From positions 369,415 to 395,757 of the forward strand of contig BFEA01000839.1 of assembly GCA_003427395.1 (NCBI GenBank): a stretch of DNA of 26,343 nucleotides, read 5' to 3'. Numbering within the stretch: the stretch's first letter is position 1; every line of letters starts with the position of its first letter. The DNA comes from Chara braunii (Eukaryota; Streptophyta; Charophyceae; Charales; Characeae). The translations under genes were made by a program, and so were the position numbers. Shown here piece by piece: positions 1-8,802 of this stretch. The notes under the pieces are model-generated. The model was not told where the DNA came from. It saw only the letters and a list, made by a program, of their open reading frames with translations, and ran no database searches.

Positions 1-372
1 GCCTGTTTCTAGCATGTGCAATTACAAGCCTGAATCTGGACTGGAAACTGGGCGGGATGCATCTGATTTTTGGGGCTTAATATGCCCGTTTCTAGTCTGT
101 GCAATTACTAACCTGAATCTGCACTGGAAAGTGAGCAAGGTACATCTGGGCTTTCGGGGCTGAATATACCCGTTTTAATCCGTGCAAAGAAGAGCATTAA
201 CGGTGGGGAAAACACATTCGGTTCCCAGCGGCTTGAAATGCGTGTTTCTTTTCAGTGTAATTACGAGCATTGATCTGCCCAGGAAGAGTGGGAGGAATTC
301 ATGCAGTTCTCGAGGGGCTTGATACGCCTGTTTCTTTTCAGTATAAACTCGAGTATTAATCAGTCTGGACTC
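1..372. repeat. Degenerate tandem repeat, period about 84 bp
   Basis: Four and a half diverged units start at 1, 84, 168, 240 and 326, with lengths 83, 84, 72, 86 and a partial last unit. Each opens with a variant of GCCTGTTTCT, passes through TGCAATTAC or GTGTAATTAC, then a CTGAATCTG-like block, and closes near GGGGCTTGATA. The third unit is shortened. No coding frame is convincing. It lies beyond the point where the neighbouring minus-strand PLE stops being recognisable, so it may be that element's flank or an unrelated satellite. The array may continue left of the window. Confidence 0.8.
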
Positions 373-729
373 GATTTGGCGAACCTCGGCAAAACTCTGG
401 TGCTATGCGAACTTATCAAATTTGACCGTTGAAAAATGTTACCATTCGAGCTTACCTTTTCATCAGCCCTCCATTGAAACCCTTGGCTGTGTGAGAGTGT
501 GGATCTCATGATTGTCTGCGGAGGCTACTGTTGCATGAGTTTTGTAACTTATCAGTTGAGAGTTGAAACCTATTGTGACATGAACTGGCCGGATTGTCGT
601 TTGACTGGTGAAACCCACTGCTGCGTAAACTTGCTGAGACGGGGTGCGTGACACGAGACCCTTCAACCTACCTCCCCTGCTGTTCGCTGCGGACCTCGGA
701 AGCGGGCGCAACGAGTGACAGGCGCTGTT
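373..729. other. No recognisable feature between tandem repeat and PLE
   Basis: I see no gene, repeat or RNA here. A minus-strand frame of 82 codons (463-711) has no recognisable motif and does not carry the RT motif C expected downstream of the adjoining RT block. Confidence 0.5.
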
Positions 730-1250
730 GCCCTTGGCTTCAGCGAGCGGCAGACCACCCCTCCCCGGGTTTCCTCACAACGTCCTTCCCCAAAGATTTA
801 AAAAACAAACATTCATAAAATGCACAAAGGATACAGGCAATCGGGGGGCTACTCGACTTCCCCATCGGGATGCCTTCCTTTTGTCTGATTAGCCTACCCG
901 AGGTCCTTAGGAACATCCCAAGTCAAAGTCTACCATCCCTTCAATCATCTCGAAGGTGATCTTCACCCATCCATCTTCCCCTTTCATACTTCCAAACGAT
1001 GCCGCTTTGCCCCTAGTTCTTACCATGACAGAGGATTTACCCTTCATCTTAAACTTGATCTAACCAATCGCCTTCCCCACAGACTTATGAGGGAGCCTAC
1101 TAAACATTTCCTTAATATCGTAGGCGACCCCTTTCAGCTCCCCTTTCTTCCTGCGCGTTGACCACCTGCTAACTTCCTCTAACCTTTACTTCATCAGGTT
1201 TGTAGACCTCAAATTGAAGTGGCAATTCTTCGGCAAAGAGAAGAGCAAAA
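730..1250 (-). pseudogene. PLE reverse transcriptase palm fragment (motifs A and B)
   Basis: No single open frame, but conceptual translation in shifting frames gives two clear RT blocks. Near 1104-1126 the minus strand reads AYDIKEMFSRLPH, the PLE version of RT motif A with its catalytic Asp. Near 839-885 it reads RQKEGIPMGKSSSPPIA, RT motif B, followed by CILCAFYECLFF. Between them are a TAG near 1060 and a TAA near 915. Motif C (the second catalytic Asp pair), thumb and C-terminus are absent: similarity stops at about 730 with a stop after GWSAAR. Confidence 0.65.
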
Positions 1251-1253
1251 AAT

Positions 1254-1763
1254 TCAGAGCCCTCGCCACTCGTTGGTTCGCCATTCTTGCGGGCTCCGAG
1301 AACGAAGGAGATATTGGGTGGAACTTCGTTGTATCCTTGTGTTTGGGGAGTACGTAAGCCCTCCCCTACGTGCCTTGTTATTCCACTTTCCTATCTCCTT
1401 CAAACCTTTCTCATCATACTCGTACTTCGCCTTGGCCATCACCTGTTCTTCACTCCTCCAAACAGGGTCGAAAGCAGTGTTATCCCAGAACGTCGTCCAC
1501 ATTCCTTCTTCGTACAGAACAAGACAGACAACCAGTGTCTCTGCCGAGTTCTTATCTAACGGGCATAATACTAACCCATCCCACTTCTCCTTCACTTTCT
1601 CGATTTCATCAATCAGTCCTTCCTTCTTTTCTCTCATCCTTCGAATGCAGTTCCTTGCTTGCGACAGCGTCCAGGTCGGTTCCAAACCCGCTTTCATCAT
1701 CTCATCGTTTAGTTCCATATACAGCTTCGAGACTCCGTTGCCACTATCAATACCTTCGATCAC
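1254..1763 (-). pseudogene. PLE pre-RT region with DKG-like motif
   Basis: A 169-codon frame overlapping the previous one by 4 nt in a different phase. Residues 67-72 read CPLDKN, followed by a hydrophobic strand ending in VVC and then LYEEGMWTTFWDNTAF. This matches the layout of the PLE pre-RT motif (P-x-DKG, short strand, then a Tyr-containing helix and a D/N-x-x-x-Y/F turn), with Asn replacing Gly. The N-terminal 60 residues are helical and charged. The last 50 residues lose similarity, so a frameshift probably lies near 1330. Confidence 0.55.
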
Positions 1764-2260
1764 GTTCTTCGCATTCCAGATTTGGGATCCACCTCATCCC
1801 TAGAGCTTAGTCGAAAAGTTACGTGTTCTTCCTGTCTAGGGAGCTGCAGGTCAGCACATCTACAGACTGTTGCCAGTTGACGACTGAATCGCCTCTGGTT
1901 ATGTCGAAGGCCTCCTACTGTCTGGTTCTTCCTCCAGACCAGTCGGAGTTTCCGACAGCATAGCTTCGCTTCAGCAGGTAATTGGCTTTGTTCCCGAATC
2001 TTCCATACGACTAACTTCTTAACTTCAACTCTTGAGATCCGGTCATCGTACTTCACCCCTATCACAATCCTCCTCCTAAGGTTAACTGCGAACCTTTTCT
2101 TCGCAATCTTATCAATAATATCCTGTAGGGTCTTCCTCGAGCTTTTCCTGGTAACACTCGAAATGGTCTGGTATAAGTCGATGAGCTGGCCCAACTGTAG
2201 GTAGTCCAACTTCTTCTTTGACCAGGGACATTTCAACAGCTGGTACAACTGCTTCTTCAA
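1760..2260 (-). pseudogene. PLE linker with CxC zinc-finger-like motif
   Basis: This 166-codon frame begins at a TTG in the same frame as the upstream nuclease, after two stops (2276 and about 2261). Its first 50 residues are probably out of frame, because an overlapping frame there (about 2290-2130) reads as more protein-like. From residue 50 on it looks genuine: KIAKKRFAVNLRRRIVIGVK, a run of basic and hydrophobic residues, VWRKNQTVGGLRHNQRRF, then TVCRCADLQLP with C133-x-C135 (about 1856-1864). A CxC pair just ahead of the RT is a known mark of Chlamys/Naiad-type PLEs. Confidence 0.55.
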
Positions 2261-2275
2261 CTAAGGATTCCCTGG

Positions 2276-3142
2276 TTATCGTTCGCGAATTCTCACAAAG
2301 CGCACCTCCCCTCCATCTTCGAAGACACGCTTCAAACTCTTTAGCTTACATCCTTTATCCTTTAAAATGACATTTGATTCGCCGAGCACCCTCTTTACTA
2401 CGCCCCAGTCTTTCAACCATATTTTACCACCACTTGAGATAATTGATATCTCCTTCTTCCCTTTCACCGACTTAATCACCTTAGTTAATCTCCCTGAACT
2501 TTTTCCTTTCTTCGCCTGAAACCTAAGTACTCTTTCATCATCAAAGCATTCTCTCCTTTTCTTTTGTCTCTCCCTCCTTCCCTTCCTCTTCTTCTTCTTC
2601 CTATTCCTCCTGTCTTTCCACCCGTTCGCGTTAAGGGTCGGGCACCAGCGACGAATCAACCTTGACTCCAATTTCTCCAACTCGGATTTCTCAGCCATTG
2701 CTACGGGGATCTCTACGTAGGACTCCCAACCCCACTTCCTAAGCCACTGGTACAGCTTGTTGTTCCGAGTGACACATCCCGACCGAGCTCTTCCCACGTG
2801 CTCCGCCCACCTCTCACTCAGCCGCCTCTCTGTTTTTCCTACGTACGTCAGCTTACACCATGGGTCCAGCAGGATATAGACACAAAAATCTGGGTCATCC
2901 CACTTATCCCTTGCCTTTTCGAAAACATCCCACAAACATTCGACATATTTTCTTCCCCAACTAATTTCATTATCCAAGATCATGAGTAGAATAACGTTCC
3001 TAAGAATTTTCTCCACCAATGGTAACAGGCTTCTCCCCTTTCGATTCAACTTACACCATCGTCGAATCTCACAGAACTTCAGCAGAATATCCCATCCTTT
3101 TGCCTTGCTCGTCTGGTTCTCCTTGTGGGTCTTGAGTTTCAC
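2276..3142 (-). CDS. GIY-YIG endonuclease domain protein of a PLE
   Basis: A 288-codon frame, the longest intact open frame in the window. The GIY-YIG core is visible: FCVYILLDP at residues 86-94 (GIY equivalent), LTYVGKT at 98-104 (YIG equivalent), then an Arg-rich helix ERRLSERWAEHVGRAR with R106/R107 and H115. A later Glu in KLESRLIRRW (E159) and Asn in TLNANG (N171) sit where the metal-binding Glu and the conserved Asn of the family lie. Residues 176-200 are a Lys/Arg-rich stretch. In PLEs this domain nicks target DNA to prime reverse transcription. The key residues look intact although the rest of the element is broken. An immigrant homing endonuclease is the alternative; the RT downstream argues for PLE. 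Confidence 0.72.
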   Translation of the reverse strand: MKLKTHKENQTSKAKGWDILLKFCEIRRWCKLNRKGRSLLPLVEKILRNVILLMILDNEISWGRKYVECLWDVFEKARDKWDDPDFCVYILLDPWCKLTYVGKTERRLSERWAEHVGRARSGCVTRNNKLYQWLRKWGWESYVEIPVAMAEKSELEKLESRLIRRWCPTLNANGWKDRRNRKKKKRKGRRERQKKRRECFDDERVLRFQAKKGKSSGRLTKVIKSVKGKKEISIISSGGKIWLKDWGVVKRVLGESNVILKDKGCKLKSLKRVFEDGGEVRFVRIRER

Positions 3143-3845
3143 CCCTTATCTGATCTTCGTCAGCTGGACGACTTGATGTAGAACTTGTCGACTTCTTGCC
3201 TCGATAGCAATAGGTCACCCGCAACTCTGACAGGGTATCAATCGCGTCATTCACTCCATAGAACGACAGCCCGTCTCCTTTACACATCGCGTTCAAAGTT
3301 TCAGGGTAGAATAACCCTATTGCCTTTCTTACTGCTTTCCGGTACGCCGTCTCGGTCGCAAACTTCTCTCCCAAAGGAACACCCTCCCACGGGTCTTCTC
3401 CCTTCGCCATTCTCGCGGCCTGAGCATCTGCTTTGGTCGGTCTTCCTCGGCCTTTGTGCTTCTGACTTGCAGGGGTCTCCACACCCTCTTTTCTTCCTTG
3501 TTTCTTCGGCGTCTCGACTGGCGGACTGTTCTCCACAGCCCCTATTGAATCTCGACGCTTCCTTTTGTCTTTCAATGGGGTCGCTTCCTCCTCAGTCTCA
3601 TCTTCCTCAGCATCTTCATCAATCGATGGCGGTGTTTCAATCGCCCTTTCTTTCTTCTTCGCTCCAATAATGACGCCCTTCATCTTCTTGCTTAGTCCAA
3701 CCATCTTTCCTAGCTTCAGCTCGTATTCTTCGGCTTGTTCGGCTAAGATCTTCTTCATCTCCCGTTGTCGCTTCTTCTTTTTTTCTTCCTTGGCGAGTTT
3801 CTTCACAAGCGCTGTCGGGGCAAAAACCCTGACAAGGGTATTTGC
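3069..3845 (-). pseudogene. PLE N-terminal region: charged coil plus SAP-like motif
   Basis: The frame is open from just after a TGA near 3847. There is no ATG near its start, and a GTG sits at 3806. Counting from that GTG, residues 1-60 are very rich in Lys and Glu and likely coiled. Residues 60-150 are low-complexity and acidic/basic, including GRGRPTKADAQ, which resembles an AT-hook. Residues about 160-205 (ETLNAMCKGDGLSFYGVNDA followed by IDTLSELR) resemble a SAP DNA-binding motif. A Ser/Thr and Gln/Asp-rich tail overlaps the start of the nuclease frame by 74 nt in another frame, which fits a frameshift in a once continuous polyprotein. The SAP reading is pattern-based and uncertain. Confidence 0.5.
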
Positions 3846-3860
3846 CGGGGTTTTCCAACG

Positions 3861-4096
3861 TCAGACACTGTCTGACCTTTTCGTTAATTGAAGGACTTGA
3901 TGAGACTGACGTTTGACAAAAAGTTCATTCAGACCTGACCTATGATTGAGAGAAAAACAAATTTCGATTTTAGTCCGGACGCGTGTGACGTCCGGAGGTA
4001 ACGGATGCAAACGACAATGCTTCGTCGAAGTCACAGGAACGTGCGGACATGGGAACATTAAAATTCAACCTATTCTATCTATAATAATCTCCAGGT

Positions 4097-4099
<3 letters not shown>
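3861..4099. other. No recognisable feature between PLE and microsatellite
   Basis: Short unique-looking sequence. Open frames on either strand carry no motif. It may hold the 5' end of the PLE, but nothing in the bases shows it. Confidence 0.4.

Positions 4100-4168
<69 letters not shown>
4100..4168. repeat. (GA)n microsatellite
   Basis: An almost uninterrupted GA dinucleotide run, broken only by an AAAGAAA interruption near 4135-4141. Confidence 0.97.
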
Positions 4169-4171
<3 letters not shown>

Positions 4172-4257
4172 ACGGAGAGGGGCAGCTACCTACCTGCCTA
4201 CCTTAGGTTGACCCTCGTCATGGATCCAAGCGCATGATGAGCAAAGTTGAATGAATC

Positions 4258-4420
4258 TACCCCCAAAACTCGGGGGGTATGCAGACGAGTTTTAGGTAAG
4301 TTTCTTTTCTTTTTTTTTAATTTTTCTCTGTTCTTTTTTTTTTTGTTTGTTTTCTTCCTACCTCCCCGTTCGTGAGCTGTGATAGCTCGGCCAAACAGAA
4401 ACAACGAGGGGGGCTGAAAC

Positions 4421-4461
<41 letters not shown>

Positions 4462-5583
4462 GAAAGAAAACTGAAACGAGGCAACTGCCTCGTGGCTGGG
4501 AAAGAACAGCCTTTACGGCTGTGTGGGAGCAGAAAGGCTCCCCACCCCAATTCAAGTCGAATATTTGAGGCCGCGAGATTTCGGATCTCGCGGCTCACGA
4601 TGCGCGCGGGGGAATGAGGTTGTGGGAGTTGGTTGGGAGAAAGAGAGAGGGAGGAACGTGAGAGTTCAGAGGAGGAGGTCCCACTCCTCCCAAACTGACA
4701 ACTGCCCTCCTCGTTTTCAGGGGAGGGCAGAGCAACAGGAGGAGGGCTGTTGCATGCAACAGCACCGCACCTGGCTGATGAAAGAGTCAGGTGCAGGGAA
4801 AATAAGAAGTTAGTTTTTTCTTTTGTTATTTTCTTTTATTTAGTGTGAGAACACTTGTCCTCACGTGGTGCTACTTCTGGCAGAGGCTGCCATCGGTAAC
4901 TGTCAGGCTCCCGTTTTTGCAGGGAGCCTGGAAATTGAAGGGTCACTAAGGAAAAGGCTAGGTACGGCCTTTTCCACGATGTATCTGCCCTGGAAAAAGG
5001 GTCCGGATACATCAAACTGAAAAGGGTTGCATCTTTTCAACCCTTTATCAGAAAAATAAAAGAAAAGCAGATTTGGAAATGGCAGGAGCCCAGCTATCTC
5101 GCCAGATTCCGAGATAGTTGGAAAAAGAAAAAGAAAAAGAAAAAAAAAATAGGGTAGTTAAAAAAATTGCCCCACACTAAGGCCGTGGCTGTGGTACGGC
5201 CACAGTCAACCCTGGATCCTGGCAGATCAAGGGCTCACAGTGAGCCCGCGATTTTGCCTGGGGGCTGGAGTGACGTCCAACCCTCCTCAGCCAATATAAA
5301 ACAGGCAGCTGCCCCCCAGCTGCCACACAATGCACTCGTGATGCCAGTGTGTGACGAGCACACTTGAGTATTGCTGGCTGCTGGAGCTGCTGCCTGAGGC
5401 AACGTGAGGAGGAAGCTGGAGACCTGCAGAGGAGCGCAAGGAGGAGCTGGGCAGCCGTAGCGAAGGCAGGGAGCACTCTGCTCGCCTCCCCTCTGGCTGG
5501 TGCTGGTCCCACGGGACAAACCCAGGGACGCTGTGGGACTACGGCAGTACGGCTAAGTGGAATTTGGGCCTGGGGCCCAAATT
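4258..5583. repeat. Array of about 20 different short hairpin-forming inverted repeats
   Basis: Successive perfect or near-perfect inverted repeats with short loops (left arm/right arm): 4265-4272/4286-4293; 4476-4483/4486-4493; 4506-4511/4517-4522; 4525-4530/4537-4542; 4570-4579/4585-4594; 4671-4677/4684-4690; 4702-4710/4722-4730; 4746-4754/4755-4763 (perfect palindrome); 4767-4776/4785-4794 (one G.T); 4878-4883/4887-4892; 4904-4912/4922-4930; 4950-4958/4967-4975; 4978-4985/5006-5013; 5021-5029/5038-5046; 5090-5101/5110-5121 (one G.T); 5181-5186/5196-5201; 5231-5238/5240-5247; 5304-5311/5317-5324; 5346-5351/5359-5364; 5471-5475/5479-5483; 5506-5512/5533-5539; 5561-5570/5574-5583. Stem sequences differ from each other, so this is not a simple tandem repeat. 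Centres are commonly 25-50 bp apart. Function unknown; a structured RNA or a by-product of hairpin-templated replication are both possible. Confidence 0.8.
4424..4456. repeat. Poly(A) tract, 33 nt
   Basis: Uninterrupted A33 on the plus strand between the (GA)n run and the main hairpin series. It could be a retrotransposed tail, but no element ending here is recognisable. Confidence 0.95.
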
Positions 5584-5620
5584 TTACTAATTTTGGCCAA
5601 CCATTTTCTCACTGCGGTGG

Positions 5621-5999
5621 GGAAGTGTTGCCGAATTTGTGCAGTGGCGGCACTAAGTATTACGGCGGTGGTACGGAAGTGCTGCCGAATTTCTGCAGTG
5701 GCGGCACTAAGTATTACGGCGGTGGTACGGAAGTGCTGCCAAATTTCTGTAGCGGCGACACTAAGTTTTACGGCGGTGGTGCGGAAGCGCTGCTATATTT
5801 TTGTGGCGGCGACTCCGGTTTTTTCAGCGGTAGTGCGGAAGCGCTGCCGGATTTTTGCGGCGCCGACTCCGGTTTTTTAGGGGTGGTGGGGAAGCGCAGC
5901 CGGATTTTTGCGGCGGCGACTCCGATTTTTTTCAGCGGTAGTGCGGAAGCGCTGCCGGATTTTTACGGCGGCGACTCCGAGTTTTTACGGCGGTAGTGG
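5621..5999 (+). repeat. 54-bp minisatellite, seven units
   Basis: Units start at 5621, 5675, 5729, 5783, 5837, 5890 and 5945 with lengths 54, 54, 54, 54, 53, 55 and 55. Each begins GGAAG(T/C)GCTGCCG and ends near ACGGCGGTGGTAC. Units 1-3 are nearly identical, and divergence rises to the right. Because 54 is a multiple of three, a plus frame (5364-5996) stays open and reads an 18-residue repeat of the type EVLPNFCSGGTKYYGGGT. The 53- and 55-bp units shift phase and nearly restore it. I see no start context, splice sites or known domain, so I treat it as a DNA repeat rather than a gene. Confidence 0.9.
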
Positions 6000-7125
6000 A
6001 GAGACACTACCAGATTATTGCAAGGTGATCGATGCTGAGAGGGTACTTTGGCAGGCGGTCGTCAGAAGAGAGTGGTGTCGATCACTTTGGTGACGACTGG
6101 GTGCGCCAACCTTCTCGTCAAGAGAACATAATTCTATACGGTTTCTTGAGTGTACCGTTTAAACTTCACAGAAGGTCAGTTAACCTGATCCAGTTCCCTT
6201 CACACTTGTGTGAGCCCACACTTGCTTGACCCTGGTTCTCCGAATGTTCATTGGAAAGGAAAAGGACATGTGTGTTTGCCTGTGTGAAGGAGAGTCTGAC
6301 GATGGCAAAGGGTTGTATGATGGGCTATTTGTGGCTCGGTTTGATTGCAGGTACGGCATGTGTACTGAGATAGATAAGAGTAATGATGGCAAAATAATGG
6401 TTGACTTCTCATCTATATGCTTGTGGATGCGTGTAAACTAAAGTGAAAAGAATACGATAAAAAATAAGCGATCATAAAGAAGAGAAACCTCGATGGACAT
6501 AGATTTTTTCCCCAGGTCACCTATTCTTTCTCGAATCACCTCTTCGTCTATGCCCGTTTGTCTGAATGAATTTCTCTTCTGTGTTCTTTCTTTCTTTCGT
6601 CTAAGTTACTCTTGACGTCAGGCGGCAAGAGTTTGCTTGTCCGCCTCGTAGGTGCTTTTCCTTTTTCTAGGAGGCATCTGGGGCAGGGGTTTGTTGCCTT
6701 AGGGGCAGACCCTGTTATCGACTCAGAGTGGACCGCTTGACGGGGAGGTACCATGCCGATTCGGTGGACACGGCCCGACTTCTGAGATCCGAGTCTTGTG
6801 CTCGGGCGAGGAGGAGGAGTATCCCAAACCACCTCCTAGGGGATGGACAGAAGTGTCTGCATGGACGGACTCAAAACTCTTGGTGCTTTGCGTAAAGAGA
6901 AACTGTTATAGATTACCCTTTTGATGGCCATATTAGGAGTCATCGACATATGGGAACTGGTCCATAAGCAACCCAGTTCATGTCATACTAAGTTCAAGTA
7001 GAGTGCAGTTAGGCACTTCTTTCGTGGATGATTGCGCCATAAGAAGCACGATCCAAATAGAAAGATGGATGCCTGAATAATGTTCAGTGACAAAAATTTT
7101 AACTTAATCATTCTCGTCTTTTCAT
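6000..7125. other. Region with no recognisable gene
   Basis: Only short frames without motifs. A small inverted repeat lies near 6789-6805 (CCGAG, 7-nt loop, CTCGG). Otherwise I see nothing to annotate. Confidence 0.5.
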
Positions 7126-8208
7126 ATGGCTGCGAGAACGACGGTCTGTCACCTCTTTCACTATCGTGACACGACAGTAGAATGGGTTGAGTCCCCTGAA
7201 CGCACTGGAGAGAGATTAGAAAGAGCGGGACGAGTCGTCTTTAATCCTTATGAGCTATACTCCGAAGAGGATATTCCACGATTTTGGGGTAGCAGCGCGA
7301 GGAATTCCCCTAGACGACTTATTTCCAAGTCAAGGGCTGGATTGGACTATCTTCACTATGAGTTTGCGCTGCCACTGCCCGAACGTGATTTCGCCAGCAT
7401 GAATATGGTCGTGATGCAGCCGTACGAATTGAACCTTCAAATGGACGAAATTCCTGAGATAAGGTTGACCTTCGTTCGCTCTGTACTATGGTTGAACGAA
7501 CGGCAAGGACCTTTCTTCGGAATATACCATACGAAGCGAGTGCGTGCCAACAGGTTCAGTATCCTACGGGTTGAACCTTTCTCTGAGTACGCCTGGGAGG
7601 ATGAGAAGGACGAGCTCGAGGAAAGAGTATGTGACTAATGTATTTTTTGTTCTGACACGCGGATGCCTGGAGCACGACGCGACTTGACGACCCCGAGGTA
7701 CCTATTGGTGCGCGACACACATGAGGTCGATCTTATCAAAGGAGCGGAGCAACTTTTACGGGTTCGAGACGATTCTCCTACTGCATGGATTGACTTTGTC
7801 GGGCTACTACGAAACGGCGAGGGATTTTTTCCCACTACTCGCGCGGATTTCCGGACAAATACGGCTCGGACTCAGGATGAGTTTTTCGGATACACCTTAT
7901 ACTTTCACCGTGCAAGTAATCTCCAATGTCTCTCACGAGTTATTGTGAGTATCACGATTACCTCGTCCGACAGACGATTCGGCGTCATCCGGATCCGGGA
8001 TACTGAGACCAGACACTTGTTCGGACTCAGTCGGCTTTTCAGAGTCATAGTGTGAAGACTAGCCTCACAAATGACCTCCCTGTATGGTACTCAGACTTTT
8101 AGAGTCATGCGAAGAGGGCGAGCGACAACCCTGGTGCTTGACAACGATGAGCGTGCGCGTTTGGATTTGCTGGAGGCACAGGTGCACGGAGGACGACAGA
8201 TTTACTAG
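7126..8208 (+). pseudogene. Unrecognised coding frame interrupted by two stops
   Basis: One plus-strand frame runs from ATG 7126 to TAG 8206-8208 with only two internal stops: TAA at 7636-7638 and TGA at 8053-8055. The three blocks have 170, 138 and 50 codons. Block 1 is mixed and globular-looking, acidic and aromatic (for example FNPYELYSEEDIPRFWG), with no signal peptide, membrane segment or repeat. I do not recognise a family. GTATGT at 7627 and GTGAGT at 7945 are good splice-donor matches right where the frame fails, but I could not find acceptors that restore it. A different plus frame is open at 7721-7948 and ends at the GTGAGT, so part of block 2 may be a shadow. A 49-nt poly(A) 113 nt downstream suggests a retrocopy. 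Alternatives are exons of a host gene or a captured viral gene. Confidence 0.4.
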
Positions 8209-8280
8209 GGTTAGACGCCGCTTTTCTGAAAATCTTACTCAGATTCCAGAAAACCTCTTGCATAGACTCATCCCGTAGAG

Positions 8281-8302
8281 GAAGTCATAAGATTATGACT
8301 TC
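8281..8302. repeat. Perfect 10-bp-arm palindromic hairpin
   Basis: GAAGTCATAA, 2-nt loop GA, TTATGACTTC. It lies between the last stop of the unrecognised frame and the poly(A) tract, where a 3' UTR hairpin would be. Confidence 0.9.
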
Positions 8303-8320
8303 ACGAGGTAATCCCAGAAG

Positions 8321-8369
<49 letters not shown>
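8321..8369 (+). repeat. Poly(A) tract, 49 nt
   Basis: The longest A run in the window. Its place after a plus-strand coding-like frame fits the tail of an inserted cDNA. I searched by eye for a target-site duplication of the CACTTTATCTAG that follows and found none. Confidence 0.9.
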
Positions 8370-8370
<1 letters not shown>

Positions 8371-8408
8371 ACTTTATCTAGTTAGGACCGTCGAATGGAT
8401 AGTATTCG

Positions 8409-8802
8409 GATTACCCCGATGATTTCATTATCATGCTTATGCATTAAGGGTAATCGTTCACATAAAAATAAGTTGAATAAAGTAAGAAGCGAACATCTGA
8501 AAAAGATGCAAAGCGTAATGGCAATGACAAAGCAGCGAGAGGCGGAACGTTTCAAAATTAAGTAACTTGGTGTTGGAGACGAATACTCTATCATTCGTGG
8601 AACAGAAAGAGTAATTATTGTCCAGGAGGACAAAACGACCAACAAAGTTTTCACTCGCTCCTCCAAGTAGTTGCATTGTACAAAAATGTGGTCGAACCGA
8701 GAGTTCAAACATCGACCAGGAACCAGATCACTTGTTGATCTGCATGGTACCAGTGGTATTTACTTGCAGAAGTTAATCATGACGAGTTTCAGTAGTCATG
8801 AT
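8409..8802. repeat. Second cluster of short hairpins
   Basis: Inverted repeats: 8409-8416/8448-8455 (GATTACCC, 31-nt loop with a weaker internal stem); 8724-8730/8736-8742 (CAGATCA, 5-nt loop); a TACCA-G-TGGTA stem near 8748-8758; and 8776-8783/8795-8802 (ATCATGAC, 11-nt loop). No coding frame here is convincing. The style is that of the 4258-5583 array but sparser. Confidence 0.6.

Larger units (their letters stand above)
730..3845 (-). mobile_element. Decayed Penelope-like retroelement with N-terminal GIY-YIG endonuclease
   Basis: Read on the minus strand the order is: charged and SAP-like N-terminus (3845-3069), GIY-YIG nuclease (3142-2276), linker with a CxC pair (2260-1760), a DKG-like pre-RT motif (1763-1254), then RT motifs A and B (about 1250-730). 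Canonical Penelope elements carry GIY-YIG after the RT. The reverse order plus CxC and DKG motifs is what I know of the Chlamys (green algae, protists) and Naiad (animals) PLE clade. Frames change at about 3140, 1763 and 1200, and stops lie at 2276 and inside the RT, so it is inactive. RT motif C and everything after it are missing. Confidence 0.72.

Noticed and set aside
1219-1810. Plus-strand frames of 194 and 146 codons
   Set aside because: They are antisense to the PLE pre-RT region, which has recognisable motifs on the minus strand; their Ser/Phe/Pro-rich make-up reflects the purine-rich complement.
3185-3891. Plus-strand frames of 161 and 108 codons
   Set aside because: Antisense shadows of the Lys/Glu-rich PLE N-terminus.
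3946-4206. 86-codon plus frame rich in Arg-Glu
   Set aside because: It is a translation of the (GA)n microsatellite.
4258-5583. Hairpin array read as a microRNA cluster
   Set aside because: Stems are 8-12 bp with short loops, far below the 20 bp or more of paired arm needed for a plant or algal miRNA precursor.
5364-5996. 210-codon plus frame as a repeat protein gene
   Set aside because: The second half is the 54-bp minisatellite and the first half overlaps the hairpin array; no domain, start context or codon signal supports it.
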